From contig NZ_CP049838.1 of the NCBI RefSeq assembly GCF_013085465.1, positions 8,060,001 to 8,124,000 of the forward strand: a stretch of 64,000 nt of DNA, in the 5' to 3' direction. The notes under the pieces were generated by a model. It was not told the DNA's origin. It was given only the letters and a program-made list of their open reading frames with translations, and did not search any database. Positions 16,383-25,345 of this stretch are shown one piece after another (the stretch's first letter is position 1; every line of letters begins with the position of its first letter). This DNA is from Streptomyces asoensis (GTDB taxonomy: Bacteria; Actinomycetota; Actinomycetes; Streptomycetales; Streptomycetaceae). Made by a program: the position numbers and the translations under genes.

Positions 16383-18175
16383 AACGTGAGGACCGCGACA
16401 AGAAGAAGCGGGATCTCGCGGCGGAGGCGTTCGAGTCCGGGAGGCTGGCGCTGCGCGGCAACCCGGCGCTGGCCGCTGTCGACTTCGACATCTGCCGCCG
16501 CGAGGAGTGCACCATGGCTCCCCGCGACGGACTCGTCCGCGCGGACTCCAACGGCACCCTGCACGCCCATCCCACCCGGATCGCCGATCCCGCCGCCTGG
16601 GCCTGGTCCCTCGCGCACGCCGCCCTCCACCTCGGCTTCGGACACCTCCCGGCCTCCCCGCGCGAGCGCGCCCAGCCCGACCGGTACGACCTCGCCGCGC
16701 GCTGTATGGTCGTCAACCGTTTTCTACTGACGTTTCCGGTCGGCCGCGCCCCCGACGAGCTGCCGTCGTCGTACCCGGGCGGCGACGAGGAGCAGCTCGC
16801 CGCCCGCTGGCGGCGCAGCGGACTCCCGGCCGCCTACGAGCACTGCGGCACCGCGGGGACGGCCGCCGACCAGGTGCTCGTGCGCTGGACCTGGTCCGGG
16901 CGGCAGATGCCGGACTGGCCGCTGGCCTTCGCCACCGCCCTGACCCGGACCGTGTCCGCCGCGATGGACATGGCGGGCGGCCGCCGCGACTCCCTCGGCG
17001 GTGAAGTAGCCCCCCGGCGGCCCTGGGAACGCGCGCTGAGCTGGTTCGTCTCGTCCTACCCGCTGCTCGGCGGCCTCGCGGCCGGCATCAAGCTCGTCGC
17101 CGACGCCGAACTCGCCCGCGCGCACGGCATCTCGATCGCCGCCGTGAACGCGGAGGCGGGCGAGATCTACATCAACCCGCTGCGCCGCTACGAGGACGAG
17201 GAGTGGCGGTTCGTCCTCGCCCACGAGATGCTGCACGCCGCCCTGCGCCACGGCGACCGCTGCGGCACCCGCGACCCCTACCTCTTCAACGTCGCCTGCG
17301 ACTACGTCATCAACGGCTGGCTGCGCGAGATGCAGGTCGGCACCATGCCCGAAGGGCTGCTGTTCGACGCGGAGTTGGCGGGCCTGTCCGCCGAGGAGGT
17401 CTACGACCGCATCACCGTGGACCTGCGCCGGATGCGTCGACTGGCCACCCTGCGCGGCAAGGGACTCGGCGACATCCTCGGAGCCCCGCTCGGCCCGCCC
17501 TGCGACTACGTCGACCTCGACGGCTTCTACCGCCGCGGCCTCGCCCAGGGCCTCGACCTGCACCAGCGGCAGGAACGCGGCTTCCTGCCCGGCGGGTTGG
17601 TGGAGGAGATCCGGGCACTCAGCCACCCGCCGCTGCCCTGGGACGCCCGACTCGCCCGCTGGTTCGACGAGTTCGTGCCGCGCCCCGAGCCGGTGCGGAC
17701 CTACGCCCGCCCCGCGCGCCGGCAGGCCTCCACGCCCGACATCCCGCGCGCCGGCCGCTGGTTCCCGCCCGAGGAGATCGCCCGCTGCACCTTCGGCGTA
17801 GTCCTCGACACCTCCGGCTCCATGGACCGCACCCTGCTCGGCAAGGCGCTCGGCGCCATCGCCTCGTACGCCGAGGCCCGCGACGTCCCGGCCGCCCGGG
17901 TCGTGTTCTGCGACGCGGCCGCGCACGACGCGGGCTATCTGCCGGTCACCGAGATCGCCGGCCGGGTCCGTGTGCACGGCCGCGGCGGCACGGTCCTCCA
18001 GCCCGGCATCGACCTGCTGCACCGCGCCGACGACTTCCCGCCGGGCGCGCCGCTGCTCGTCATCACCGACGGCTGGTGCGACGTGCTGCGGGTACGGCGC
18101 GACCACGCGTACCTGATCCCACAGGGTCGTCGACTGCCGTTCACCGCGCGGGGGCCGGTGTTCCGGGTGCGGTGA
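16379..18175 (+). CDS. DUF2201-like protein: predicted metallopeptidase plus VWA domain
   Basis: A 598-residue soluble protein. The middle carries a zinc-peptidase signature, HEMLHAALRH beginning at residue 282, and the C-terminus a von Willebrand A domain with an intact MIDAS (DTSGSM from residue 477, later VITDGW). A second His-rich site, HAALHLGFGH near residue 80, resembles another metal motif. It overlaps the MoxR ATPase gene by four bases. Presumably the ATPase remodels this protein through its VWA domain. Substrates are unknown; no cofactor-biosynthesis gene is nearby to suggest enzyme maturation. Confidence 0.8.
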   Translation: MKREDRDKKKRDLAAEAFESGRLALRGNPALAAVDFDICRREECTMAPRDGLVRADSNGTLHAHPTRIADPAAWAWSLAHAALHLGFGHLPASPRERAQPDRYDLAARCMVVNRFLLTFPVGRAPDELPSSYPGGDEEQLAARWRRSGLPAAYEHCGTAGTAADQVLVRWTWSGRQMPDWPLAFATALTRTVSAAMDMAGGRRDSLGGEVAPRRPWERALSWFVSSYPLLGGLAAGIKLVADAELARAHGISIAAVNAEAGEIYINPLRRYEDEEWRFVLAHEMLHAALRHGDRCGTRDPYLFNVACDYVINGWLREMQVGTMPEGLLFDAELAGLSAEEVYDRITVDLRRMRRLATLRGKGLGDILGAPLGPPCDYVDLDGFYRRGLAQGLDLHQRQERGFLPGGLVEEIRALSHPPLPWDARLARWFDEFVPRPEPVRTYARPARRQASTPDIPRAGRWFPPEEIARCTFGVVLDTSGSMDRTLLGKALGAIASYAEARDVPAARVVFCDAAAHDAGYLPVTEIAGRVRVHGRGGTVLQPGIDLLHRADDFPPGAPLLVITDGWCDVLRVRRDHAYLIPQGRRLPFTARGPVFRVR

Positions 18176-18253
18176 CGCGGAGTGTGATCGGATGGGGCAC
18201 GGAAACCCGTGCAACGGGAACCCCATGCAGAACCCCATGCGAAAGGAAGAACC

Positions 18254-18679
18254 GTGGCTACCACGCGCTCCGCACACACGGTCTGGGAAGGCAACCTGCT
18301 CGAGGGCAACGGGGTCGTGACCTTCGACTCCTCCGGCATCGGTCAGCAGCCGGTGTCGTGGCCTTCGCGCGCCGAGCAGGCGAACGGCAAGACCAGCCCG
18401 GAGGAGCTGATCGCCGCCGCCCACTCCAGCTGCTTCTCCATGGCGCTGTCGCACGGCCTGGCCGGCGCCGGCACCCCGCCCACCAAGCTCGTCACCTCGG
18501 CGGACGTCACCTTCCAGCCGGGAGAGGGCATCACCGGCATCCACCTGACCGTGGAGGGCACCGTCCCCGGTCTCGACGACGACGCGTTCGCCGCCGCCGC
18601 CGAGGACGCCAAGAAGAACTGCCCGGTCAGCCAGGCGCTCACCGGCACGACCATCACCCTGTCGGCCAAGCTCGCCTGA
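18254..18679 (+). CDS. OsmC-family peroxiredoxin (organic hydroperoxide resistance type)
   Basis: A 141-residue cytoplasmic thiol peroxidase. The two redox cysteines lie in AHSSCFSMALSH and KKNCPVSQAL, and PEELIAAAHSSCF is the family hallmark. It reduces organic hydroperoxides with thiol or lipoyl donors. The GTG at 18254 (MATTRSAHTVWEGNL) is supported by AAGGAAG upstream. The 79-bp upstream gap shows a repeated AACCCCATGC word whose role is unclear. It converges on the small motif-bearing gene at 18772, with a strong hairpin between. Confidence 0.9.
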   Translation: MATTRSAHTVWEGNLLEGNGVVTFDSSGIGQQPVSWPSRAEQANGKTSPEELIAAAHSSCFSMALSHGLAGAGTPPTKLVTSADVTFQPGEGITGIHLTVEGTVPGLDDDAFAAAAEDAKKNCPVSQALTGTTITLSAKLA

Positions 18680-18697
18680 GTCCGCCGCGTCGGGTCC

Positions 18698-18731
18698 GGG
18701 GCGCGGGAGCCGTACGAGGCCCCCGCGCCCC
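18698..18731. terminator. Hairpin between convergent OsmC and small-protein genes
   Basis: GGGGCGCGGG (18698-18707) pairs perfectly with CCCGCGCCCC (18722-18731) around a 14-base loop. A second stem, CCGGGCC/GGCCCGG, occupies 18752-18770. Together they probably terminate both convergent transcripts. Confidence 0.7.
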
Positions 18732-18771
18732 TTCGTGCCGCCCGGCCCTCGCCGGGCCGGGCCGGCCCGGC

Positions 18772-19179
18772 TCAGACGAGTCCCGTCAGCCCCCTGATCG
18801 CGGACTGCGCCCACTCCTGCGCCCCGAACGCCGTGCCGGCCGCGAGGCCGGTCGCGACGGGTGCCAGGGCTCCCTTGAGCATGGTCACCGAGCGGCGGAG
18901 CCTGCCCGGCTCGGGCGACTCCGGGCCGGTGATCTCGGCGAGGACCTCCTGGGCCGCGCTCTCGGCGTCCGCGCGCTCCTGGTCGCCGAGACCGGCCGCG
19001 GGCAGCTGCCGGAGCAGCTCGGTCACCAGCGTCGCGAGCGCCTCGTGGCCCGGGGCGACCGTGCTGTTGAGCTGCTGGTTCTGGGTGACCGTCTCGTTGT
19101 TCCAGGCGAACTGGGAGCCCGACACGGCCCCTTGGAACACCGGACCGTCGTAGTGGTGCTCCTGTTGCGGGTCGTTCAT
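18772..19179 (-). CDS. Small helical protein with an N-terminal Gln/Asn-rich motif shared with the neighbouring beta-helix protein
   Basis: A 135-residue protein of unknown function. Residues 9-35 carry HYDGPVF then QFAWNNETVTQNQ; the same motif ends the upstream gene product (16 of 27 positions identical). The rest is predicted helical: GHEALATLVTELLRQLP and AESAAQEVLAEITGPE, then a more hydrophobic C-terminus ALAPVATGLAAGTAFGAQEWA. Similar helical tails follow Asn/Gly-rich segments in other Streptomyces proteins I have seen. Its ATG overlaps the upstream stop (ATGA), so equal expression is expected. I infer a homotypic interaction partner, possibly the effector of the pair; this is not proven. 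Confidence 0.65.
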   Translation of the reverse strand: MNDPQQEHHYDGPVFQGAVSGSQFAWNNETVTQNQQLNSTVAPGHEALATLVTELLRQLPAAGLGDQERADAESAAQEVLAEITGPESPEPGRLRRSVTMLKGALAPVATGLAAGTAFGAQEWAQSAIRGLTGLV

Positions 19180-20900
19180 CGGCCGACTCCGTCCTGATCG
19201 CTCTCGTTGCTCTGATGGGTCTGCTGCTGGATGACGTTGGTGTTGTTCCACGCCAACTGGGCGCTGTGGACCGCCTCGACGAAGACCGGGCCGTGGTAGT
19301 GGTTGACGATCGTCGGCGGCGGGGCCGGCTCCGTGATCTCCCTGACCGGCAGCGACGTCCGGAGCGAGACCAGCTTGACGCGGCCGTTGTGCTGCACGGC
19401 CACCCCCGTCGTCCCGGTCACGGCACAGCCCGCCAGCCGGCCGCCGCACGCGTCGTCGCAGCGCACTCCCGTGGCCGCGCAGTTCTCGAAACGGCTGTCG
19501 GCGACGTCCAGATACGCGGAACCCGTGCCGCACAGGCCGTACGACTCCGCGCCGGTGACGGTGAGGTTCCGCGCGACGAGCCGCGCCGTGCCGAACGCCA
19601 GGGCCCCACCGGTGCTCACGGCCGAGACCTCGCTGTCGTGCACGTGCAGCTGCGCCTCCTCGCCGGCGCCGAACCCCAGCAGCCCGCGCTCCGCCGACAC
19701 GCCCCTCAGTGTCACCCGGGACTGACCGACGGCGGCCACGGCGGCCATGTCGAAGTCGAGGATCTTCGCGTCGGTGAGCTCGGCCGTCGTACCGCCGTTG
19801 CCCCGCGTCTCCAGGCCGAACGGGCAGCGCTCGACGCGGACCTGCGCGAACTCGGCCTTGCTCTCGTCCCAGACCCGCAGCGCGACGCCGGTCAGGTCAT
19901 GCACGTCGACGCGGGTGAAGTGGCCTCTGGCCTTGTCGGTGACGGCGATGCCGACATTGCCCGCCGAGACGCGGCAGCCGGTCACCCGCGGGGCGCCGCC
20001 CCGGGTCGACAGCACCGCGACGTTTCCCGCGCCGGTGATCTCGCAGTCCTCGAACGTGCCACGGCCCGAGTCCTGGACGTGGATGCCGGTGTCGCGGCAG
20101 TCGGCGAACACACAGCCGCGCACCGTCGGGTCGGCGCCGCTCGCCACCAGGATCCCGTTCTCGGCGTCGGTGACGCGGGTGCCGTGCACGGAGCCCCGGG
20201 ACTGCTCGATGAAGGCCAGGCCCGCCATGTGCGTGGCGACGACCGTGCACCCCTCGACGGTCAGCTCCGCCCGTGTGTCCGCCATGACGGCCGCCTGCTC
20301 GGCACCGGTGACCTCGCACCCGACGAGGTGGGCCCAGGCGTCGCTGACGCGTACGCCGTGGATCCGGCTGCCGTCGAACCGGCTGTCCCGGACCAGCACC
20401 CGGGCGTTCTCGATCACCGCGAGCGCGTTGTCGGCGGCGTCGGTGAACCGGCACCGCTCGACATGCCCGCCGGCCCCGGCGAAGACGGTCCGGCCGTACC
20501 GGAACTCGCTGTCCGTCAACGTCACGGACGTGCTGGGCCGGGCGTGCGCACAGACCCCGTTGTGCGCCCGGATCGCCACCCGGTCGAGGGTGAGGCTTCC
20601 CGCGTGGCAGTCGACGACGCCGGCGTCGGCGTCCCGGCCGACCAGAACCAGGCCGCGGACGACGACCGACCCCGAGACGTCGAGCACGGTGCCCCGGGGA
20701 ACGCTCACCACCACGGAGCCTGCGTCACCGAGCGCGGCCAGCTCGATCTCGCCCCGGACGGAGAGCCGTTCCTCGTAGTGGCCGGGGGTGATCTCCACTC
20801 GGGCGGCCCGGCCCCGCGCGGTCGCGGCGCGCAGCGCGGATCCGATGTCGGGGTGGGTGCCACGACCCCCGTGCGGCGCGACCACGTACCTCTTGACCAT
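19176..20900 (-). CDS. Right-handed parallel beta-helix protein with C-terminal Gln/Asn-rich motif
   Basis: A 574-residue protein without signal peptide. From about residue 45 to 510 it is made of roughly 22-residue rungs such as VTGCRVSAGNVGIAVTD and FEDCEITGAGNVAVLS, the pattern of right-handed beta-helix (NosD/pectate-lyase-like) folds. A Pro-rich hinge (EPAPPPTIVN) leads to residues 534-560, which contain HYHGPVF and QLAWNNTNVIQQQ, matching the N-terminus of the next protein. No lyase residues are evident, so a binding or sensing role is more likely than catalysis. It is first in a two-gene operon, with 143 bp upstream for a promoter. Confidence 0.75.
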   Translation of the reverse strand: MVKRYVVAPHGGRGTHPDIGSALRAATARGRAARVEITPGHYEERLSVRGEIELAALGDAGSVVVSVPRGTVLDVSGSVVVRGLVLVGRDADAGVVDCHAGSLTLDRVAIRAHNGVCAHARPSTSVTLTDSEFRYGRTVFAGAGGHVERCRFTDAADNALAVIENARVLVRDSRFDGSRIHGVRVSDAWAHLVGCEVTGAEQAAVMADTRAELTVEGCTVVATHMAGLAFIEQSRGSVHGTRVTDAENGILVASGADPTVRGCVFADCRDTGIHVQDSGRGTFEDCEITGAGNVAVLSTRGGAPRVTGCRVSAGNVGIAVTDKARGHFTRVDVHDLTGVALRVWDESKAEFAQVRVERCPFGLETRGNGGTTAELTDAKILDFDMAAVAAVGQSRVTLRGVSAERGLLGFGAGEEAQLHVHDSEVSAVSTGGALAFGTARLVARNLTVTGAESYGLCGTGSAYLDVADSRFENCAATGVRCDDACGGRLAGCAVTGTTGVAVQHNGRVKLVSLRTSLPVREITEPAPPPTIVNHYHGPVFVEAVHSAQLAWNNTNVIQQQTHQSNESDQDGVGR

Positions 20901-21043
20901 GCCTGCTTCCCCCGCAGCGCCCGCCCGTGACGAATCGTCGACTCCCGGTCACCGATGCTACCGGAGGGGGCGGTGGCGTCGGGGGTGCAGGCAGTGGCCT
21001 TCACCCGACCTCCCACCGGCCGGGGACGCGCCCCGGTACCGGC

Positions 21044-21865
21044 TCAGGGCTTGCGGGCGACCCCCGCGTACACCGGCACGATGCCCTCCGCCTGGACCGC
21101 CACGTCCTCCGGCTCCGGGCGCCAGCCGGAGACCGGGATCACGCCCGGTCCGAGCAGCTCCAGGCCCTCGAAGAAGCGGGCGAACTCGGCCAGGGAACGC
21201 GGGTAGAAAGGGGTTCCACCGCGCCGGAAGTTCTCCGCGGCCTTCTCGATGGCCACGGGGTTCAGATCCGGGGTGACCTGGGAGAGGATCAGCCAGCTGC
21301 CCGGCGCGAGCGCGGCGACGTACTTCTTCAGCAGGCCGTGCACGTCGTCGCCCGCCGGGTCGTCGCTCAGGTAGTGCGTGAGCGCCACCAGCGACAGCGC
21401 GATCGGGCGCGTGAAGTCCAGGGTGTCGGCGGCCCGGTGCAGCAGCGTGTCGAGGTCGCGGACGTCGGCGTGCGCATACCGGGTGGAGCCCTCCGCCGAA
21501 CCGTGCAGCAGGGCCTCCGCGTGCCGCAGCACGATCGGGTCGTTGTCCGCGTACACGACCTTGGACTCCGGGGCCACACCCTGCGCCACCTGGTGCAGGT
21601 TGGGCCGGGTGGGGATGCCGGTGCCGATGTCGAGGAACTGGCGTATCCCGGCCTCGGCGGCCGTGCGGACGGCCCGCTGCATGAACCGGCGGTTGGCCCG
21701 CGCCCCTCGCAGCACCGTGCCGTCCACGGCGAGGATCCTGCGGGCCAGCTCCTCGTCCACGGGGTAGTTGTCCTTGCCGCCCAGCCACCAGTCGTAGACG
21801 CGGGCCGGATGCGGCCTGCTGGTGTCGATGCGGGCGGGTGCCTGCTCGGCCTCGGATCCGGTCAT
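21044..21865 (-). CDS. SAM-dependent methyltransferase, DUF574 (S-adenosyl methyltransferase) family
   Basis: A 273-residue enzyme. The family opening RPHPARVYDWWLGGKDNYPVD is followed by the SAM-binding loop FLDIGTGIPT and by VVYADNDPIV. These proteins are abundant in Streptomyces, have no settled substrate, and typically sit beside XRE regulators with a DUF5753 domain, as here. The ATG at 21865 has GAGGAG 11 bases upstream. It lies 52 bases after the regulator stop and is probably co-transcribed with it. Confidence 0.88.
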   Translation of the reverse strand: MTGSEAEQAPARIDTSRPHPARVYDWWLGGKDNYPVDEELARRILAVDGTVLRGARANRRFMQRAVRTAAEAGIRQFLDIGTGIPTRPNLHQVAQGVAPESKVVYADNDPIVLRHAEALLHGSAEGSTRYAHADVRDLDTLLHRAADTLDFTRPIALSLVALTHYLSDDPAGDDVHGLLKKYVAALAPGSWLILSQVTPDLNPVAIEKAAENFRRGGTPFYPRSLAEFARFFEGLELLGPGVIPVSGWRPEPEDVAVQAEGIVPVYAGVARKP

Positions 21866-21917
21866 GCGGGTCTGCTCCTCTTGGTCTCGGAAGGAAGCTC
21901 GGGGTGACGGGGCGTGC

Positions 21918-22781
21918 TCAGAGGCTTGCGCGGGCGTCCCGCAGGATCTTCTTGGTGTGCTGCGCGGACGCGGCATGCGTCGTCATGTGGTCGAGGACCT
22001 CCAGATGCGCGGAGACCTCCTTGCGATCGTCGAGGTACAGAGCCCCGGTCAGGTACTCCGTGACGACCATGTCGGGCAGTTCGGGCTCGGCGAAACGGAA
22101 CAGTGAGAACGGCGCGGACGTCCCCGGATGCGGGCCGGCCGCGAACTCGGAGACCTGGAGGGTGATCCGGTCGCGCTCGGCGAACTCCACCAGCCTGTCG
22201 AGCTGTTCGGACATCACGGCGGCGTCCACGCTCACCGGACGGCGCAGCACCGTCTCGTCCATCACCACCCACAGATGGGGCGGGTCGTCGCCCTCCAGCA
22301 GCCGCTGGCGCGCGAGGCGCAGCGCCACATGCCGCTCGATCGACTCGGGGGTCGTCTGCCCGACGGTCCCGGCCTCCAGCACGGCGCGCGCGTAGGCCTC
22401 CGTCTGGAGCAGCCCGGGTACGAAGTGCGGCTCGTACGAGCGGATCAGCCGGGCCGCGCCCTCCAGGCTCACGTACAGGCTGAACCACTCCGGCAGCACG
22501 TCGTGGTAGCGCTGCCACCAGCCGGGCCGGTTCGCCTCCTCGGTGAGCGAGACGAACGCCTCGGCCTCCTCGTCGCCGACGCCGTACGTCTCCAACAGCA
22601 CCTGTACGTAGGGGACCTTCAGCGCGACGTCGGCCGTCTCCATGCGCCGCACGGTCGCCGGGGCCACGCGCAGGGCGCGGGCCGCCTCCTCGCGGCCGAG
22701 GCCGGCCGCCTCACGCAACTCCTGGAGCCGCCTGCCCAGTACCACCTGGCCCACCGTGGGTGCGGGCCGTCGCTCACTCAC
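21918..22781 (-). CDS. XRE-family regulator with DUF5753 domain
   Basis: A 287-residue regulator. An N-terminal helix-turn-helix (LGRRLQELREAAGLGREEAARALRVA...RRMETADVALK, about residues 15-55) is followed by a DUF5753 domain with GWWQRYHDVLPEWFSLYVSLE and VPGLLQTEAYARAV, typical of BldB/WhiJ-like systems. Such regulators act with small DUF397 proteins; none is adjacent, and a DUF574 methyltransferase follows instead. A target operator is not obvious in the 109 bases upstream. Confidence 0.88.
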   Translation of the reverse strand: MSERRPAPTVGQVVLGRRLQELREAAGLGREEAARALRVAPATVRRMETADVALKVPYVQVLLETYGVGDEEAEAFVSLTEEANRPGWWQRYHDVLPEWFSLYVSLEGAARLIRSYEPHFVPGLLQTEAYARAVLEAGTVGQTTPESIERHVALRLARQRLLEGDDPPHLWVVMDETVLRRPVSVDAAVMSEQLDRLVEFAERDRITLQVSEFAAGPHPGTSAPFSLFRFAEPELPDMVVTEYLTGALYLDDRKEVSAHLEVLDHMTTHAASAQHTKKILRDARASL

Positions 22782-22890
22782 CCCACGTCTCCCCTATGCG
22801 TCGAGACACGCGGGCCAGTGTGTCATGTTCGGGCATCGCGATCACCGGAACGGAGTCGAACATTCATCTGGATTTGTGCCTGAGGCATCG

Positions 22891-23739
22891 TCAGTTGATC
22901 AGTGAGTGGAGGTACTTGACCGTGGCCGGATCCGCCGGGAGAAACGTCTCGATGGCCAGCTCCGCGACCGTCACGTCCATGGGGGTGTTGAAGGTGGAGA
23001 CGGACGAGATGAAGGAGAGGACCTGTCCCTCGTGCTCGATCCGCATCGGCAGCGCGAAGTGCGGCACGGGATCCGCCGGTTCGTCTGCCGGGCCGCCTTC
23101 CGTGGACCGCCCGCTCTCCGCCACCGGGTAGGCGGCGACCTCCTCGTAGAGCTCCCGCAGCGGTGCCGATCGATACAGGGCGACCTGTCGCTCCATCTGC
23201 GCGAGCAGATGGCCGCGCCACTCACGCAGGTTGCGGATGCGCGGTGCGAGACCCTGCGGGTGGAGGGTGAGACGCATCGCGTTGAGCGGGGGCGCGAGCA
23301 ACGACTCCGGGACGCCGTCCAGCAGCATCGTGATCCCGCGATTGGCCGCCACCACGTCGTACCGCGCGTCCATCACCAGCGCCGGATACGGCTCGTAGCC
23401 CTGGAGCAGCCGCTCCAGGCCTGCGCGCAGCGCGTCCAGCGCCGGGTCGTCCAGCGGGGTCTGCGGGTAGCGCGGGGCGTAACCGGCCGCCAGGAGCAGC
23501 GCGTTGCGCTCACGCACCGGCACGTCGAGGTGCTCGGCGAGCCGCAGCACCATCTCCTCGCTGGGCCGGGACCGGCCCGTCTCGACGAAGCTGATGTGCC
23601 GGGCCGAGGAGTCGGCGCGCAGCGCCAGCTCCAGCTGACTCATCCGCCGCCGCTCCCGCCAGACCCGCAGCAGCGGGCCGACGCCCTGACCGGCGGGGGC
23701 GGCGGAGTCGGCGTTCGTACCGGGCGAGACAATGGTCAT
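22891..23739 (-). CDS. XRE-family regulator with MmyB-like ligand-binding domain
   Basis: A 282-residue regulator. The helix-turn-helix (WRERRRMSQLELALRADSSA then HISFVETGRSRPS) is followed by an MLTR/MmyB-like domain with the conserved NALLLAAGYAPRY, PALVMDARYDVVAANRG and LRLTLHPQGLAPRI-type segments. This domain binds small hydrophobic ligands in characterised cases. It is divergent from the ADP-ribosylglycohydrolase with under 30 bases between the starts, so its promoter and operator must overlap that gene's 5' end. The target gene is not certain. Confidence 0.86.
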   Translation of the reverse strand: MTIVSPGTNADSAAPAGQGVGPLLRVWRERRRMSQLELALRADSSARHISFVETGRSRPSEEMVLRLAEHLDVPVRERNALLLAAGYAPRYPQTPLDDPALDALRAGLERLLQGYEPYPALVMDARYDVVAANRGITMLLDGVPESLLAPPLNAMRLTLHPQGLAPRIRNLREWRGHLLAQMERQVALYRSAPLRELYEEVAAYPVAESGRSTEGGPADEPADPVPHFALPMRIEHEGQVLSFISSVSTFNTPMDVTVAELAIETFLPADPATVKYLHSLIN

Positions 23740-23768
23740 ACGTAGGACCGTAGTTGAGGAGCGTGTGG

Positions 23769-24839
23769 ATGAACGACTGGCGGAAGTCCTCCCTGGAGTC
23801 GACGGCGGTGTACCGCGCCCGGGTACGGGGCTGCCTCCTCGGCGGGGCGCTCGGTGACGCCCTCGGTTACGCGGTCGAGTTCTCCTCCCTCGACCAGATC
23901 CGAGCGGCCCACGGACCCAGGGGCCTGACCCGGCTCGTGCCCGACGGCGAGGGCGTGGTCGGCCGTGTCAGCGACGACACCCAGATGACCCTGTTCACCG
24001 TCGAGGGCCTCCGTACGGCGGCCAGGAGGGCCCGGCTCAAGGGGATCGGCGGGGCGGAGACCGCCCTGGTACGCCAGGCGTACGGACGCTGGCTCGAGAC
24101 CCAGCAGCGGCCGGGGCCGGCCGACGGGGTCGAGAGCGGTCTCCTCGCCGAGCGCTGGCTGTACGCCCGCCGCGCCCCCGGCAACGCCTGCCTTTCCGGG
24201 CTCGCCCAGAATCACGTTCCCGACCCGCGGGCCGAGCTGAGCGGCGCGCCCGGGCCGGTCAACCCCGGCTCCAAGGGCTGCGGCACCGTGATGCGCTCGG
24301 CACCCTTCGGTCTCGCCCACCCCTCCGCCGACTTCGCCTTCGGCATGGCCGCCCGCTGCGCCCAGACGACCCACGGCCACCCGACCGGCTACTACGCGGC
24401 CGGGGCGCTGGCCGCGATCGTGGCGTACCTGACGCGGGGGGAGTCCGTCGAGGGCGCCACCCTGCGCGCCCTGCGGCTGCTCGGCCGCCACCCCGGCCAC
24501 GAGGAGACCTCGGCCGCCCTGAACCAGGCCCTCGACCTGGCCGCCGAGCGCGATCCGAGCCCCGAGAAGGTGGAGCGGCTGGGCGCCGGCTGGGTCGCCG
24601 AGGAGGCCCTCGCCATCGGGGTCTACGCGGCGCTGGTCACGCACCGGGTGGAGGACGCCCTGCTCCTGTCCGTGAACCACTCCGGCGACAGCGACTCCAC
24701 GGGTTCGATCTGCGGCAACATCCTGGGCGCGCGGCACGGCGACGGCGGGCTGCCGCACGAGTGGCTGGAGCAGGTGGAGGGCCGGGCCGTGATCGCCGCG
24801 CTGGCGGACGACCTGGCGGCCGAATGCCTGCGCGACTGA
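23769..24839 (+). CDS. ADP-ribosylglycohydrolase family protein
   Basis: A 356-residue enzyme that removes ADP-ribose from proteins or small molecules. Metal-ligand motifs are intact: GGALGDALGYAVE, VSDDTQMTLFT, GHPTGYYAAG and NHSGDSDSTGSICGN. The ATG at 23769 is preferred because GAGGAG lies seven bases before it; in-frame TTG and GTG codons at 23754 and 23763 lack good sites. The gene is divergent from an MmyB-like regulator and could be its target. No ADP-ribosyltransferase is nearby. Confidence 0.9.
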   Translation: MNDWRKSSLESTAVYRARVRGCLLGGALGDALGYAVEFSSLDQIRAAHGPRGLTRLVPDGEGVVGRVSDDTQMTLFTVEGLRTAARRARLKGIGGAETALVRQAYGRWLETQQRPGPADGVESGLLAERWLYARRAPGNACLSGLAQNHVPDPRAELSGAPGPVNPGSKGCGTVMRSAPFGLAHPSADFAFGMAARCAQTTHGHPTGYYAAGALAAIVAYLTRGESVEGATLRALRLLGRHPGHEETSAALNQALDLAAERDPSPEKVERLGAGWVAEEALAIGVYAALVTHRVEDALLLSVNHSGDSDSTGSICGNILGARHGDGGLPHEWLEQVEGRAVIAALADDLAAECLRD

Positions 24840-24926
24840 GCCGAGAGCCGTCCTTCTGACCAGGGCCGTCACGGCTTTCCTGTGGCACGCTGGACAGGTA
24901 CGCGACATCAGGAAGGGAGCCGTGCC

Positions 24927-25232
24927 ATGGCCGTCGAACCGCTGTCGCAGAAGGAGATCGAGGACCGGCTGTCCGAGCTGCCCGGCTGGTCCCTGGACGG
25001 TGACCGCCTCACCCGCGTCTACCGGCTCGACTCCCATTTCGCCGCGGCCTCGCTGGCCGTCCATGTCGCGCGGATCCAGGACGAGCTCGATCACCACTCC
25101 GAGCTCACCCTCGGATACAACACGGTGTCCCTCGCCGTGAACACCCACAGCGCGGGCGGCTCCGTCACCGACCTCGACGTCGAACTCGCCCGCCGGGTGG
25201 AGGCCGCGGCCCCCGCACACGGAGCGCGCTGA
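24927..25232 (+). CDS. 4a-hydroxytetrahydrobiopterin dehydratase (pterin-4a-carbinolamine dehydratase)
   Basis: A 101-residue enzyme that dehydrates 4a-hydroxytetrahydropterin after aromatic amino-acid hydroxylation. The active-site set is visible: LDHHSELTLGYNTV with the His-His pair, a later NTHSAGG His and VTDLD. Length is normal for the family. GGAAGGGAG precedes the ATG. No pterin-dependent hydroxylase is near, so the partner lies elsewhere. Downstream bases 25233-25262 hold three copies of the word GACCTGTGCT. Confidence 0.9.
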   Translation: MAVEPLSQKEIEDRLSELPGWSLDGDRLTRVYRLDSHFAAASLAVHVARIQDELDHHSELTLGYNTVSLAVNTHSAGGSVTDLDVELARRVEAAAPAHGAR

Positions 25233-25345
25233 CCCGCGTGACCTGTGCTGACCTGTGCTGACCTGTGCGACGGACGAGGCGGGAGGGGCGGGCGGTGCGG
25301 GACTGTACGAGCAGGGGTGCGGCGGTCACGGAAGGGGGAGCGCGG

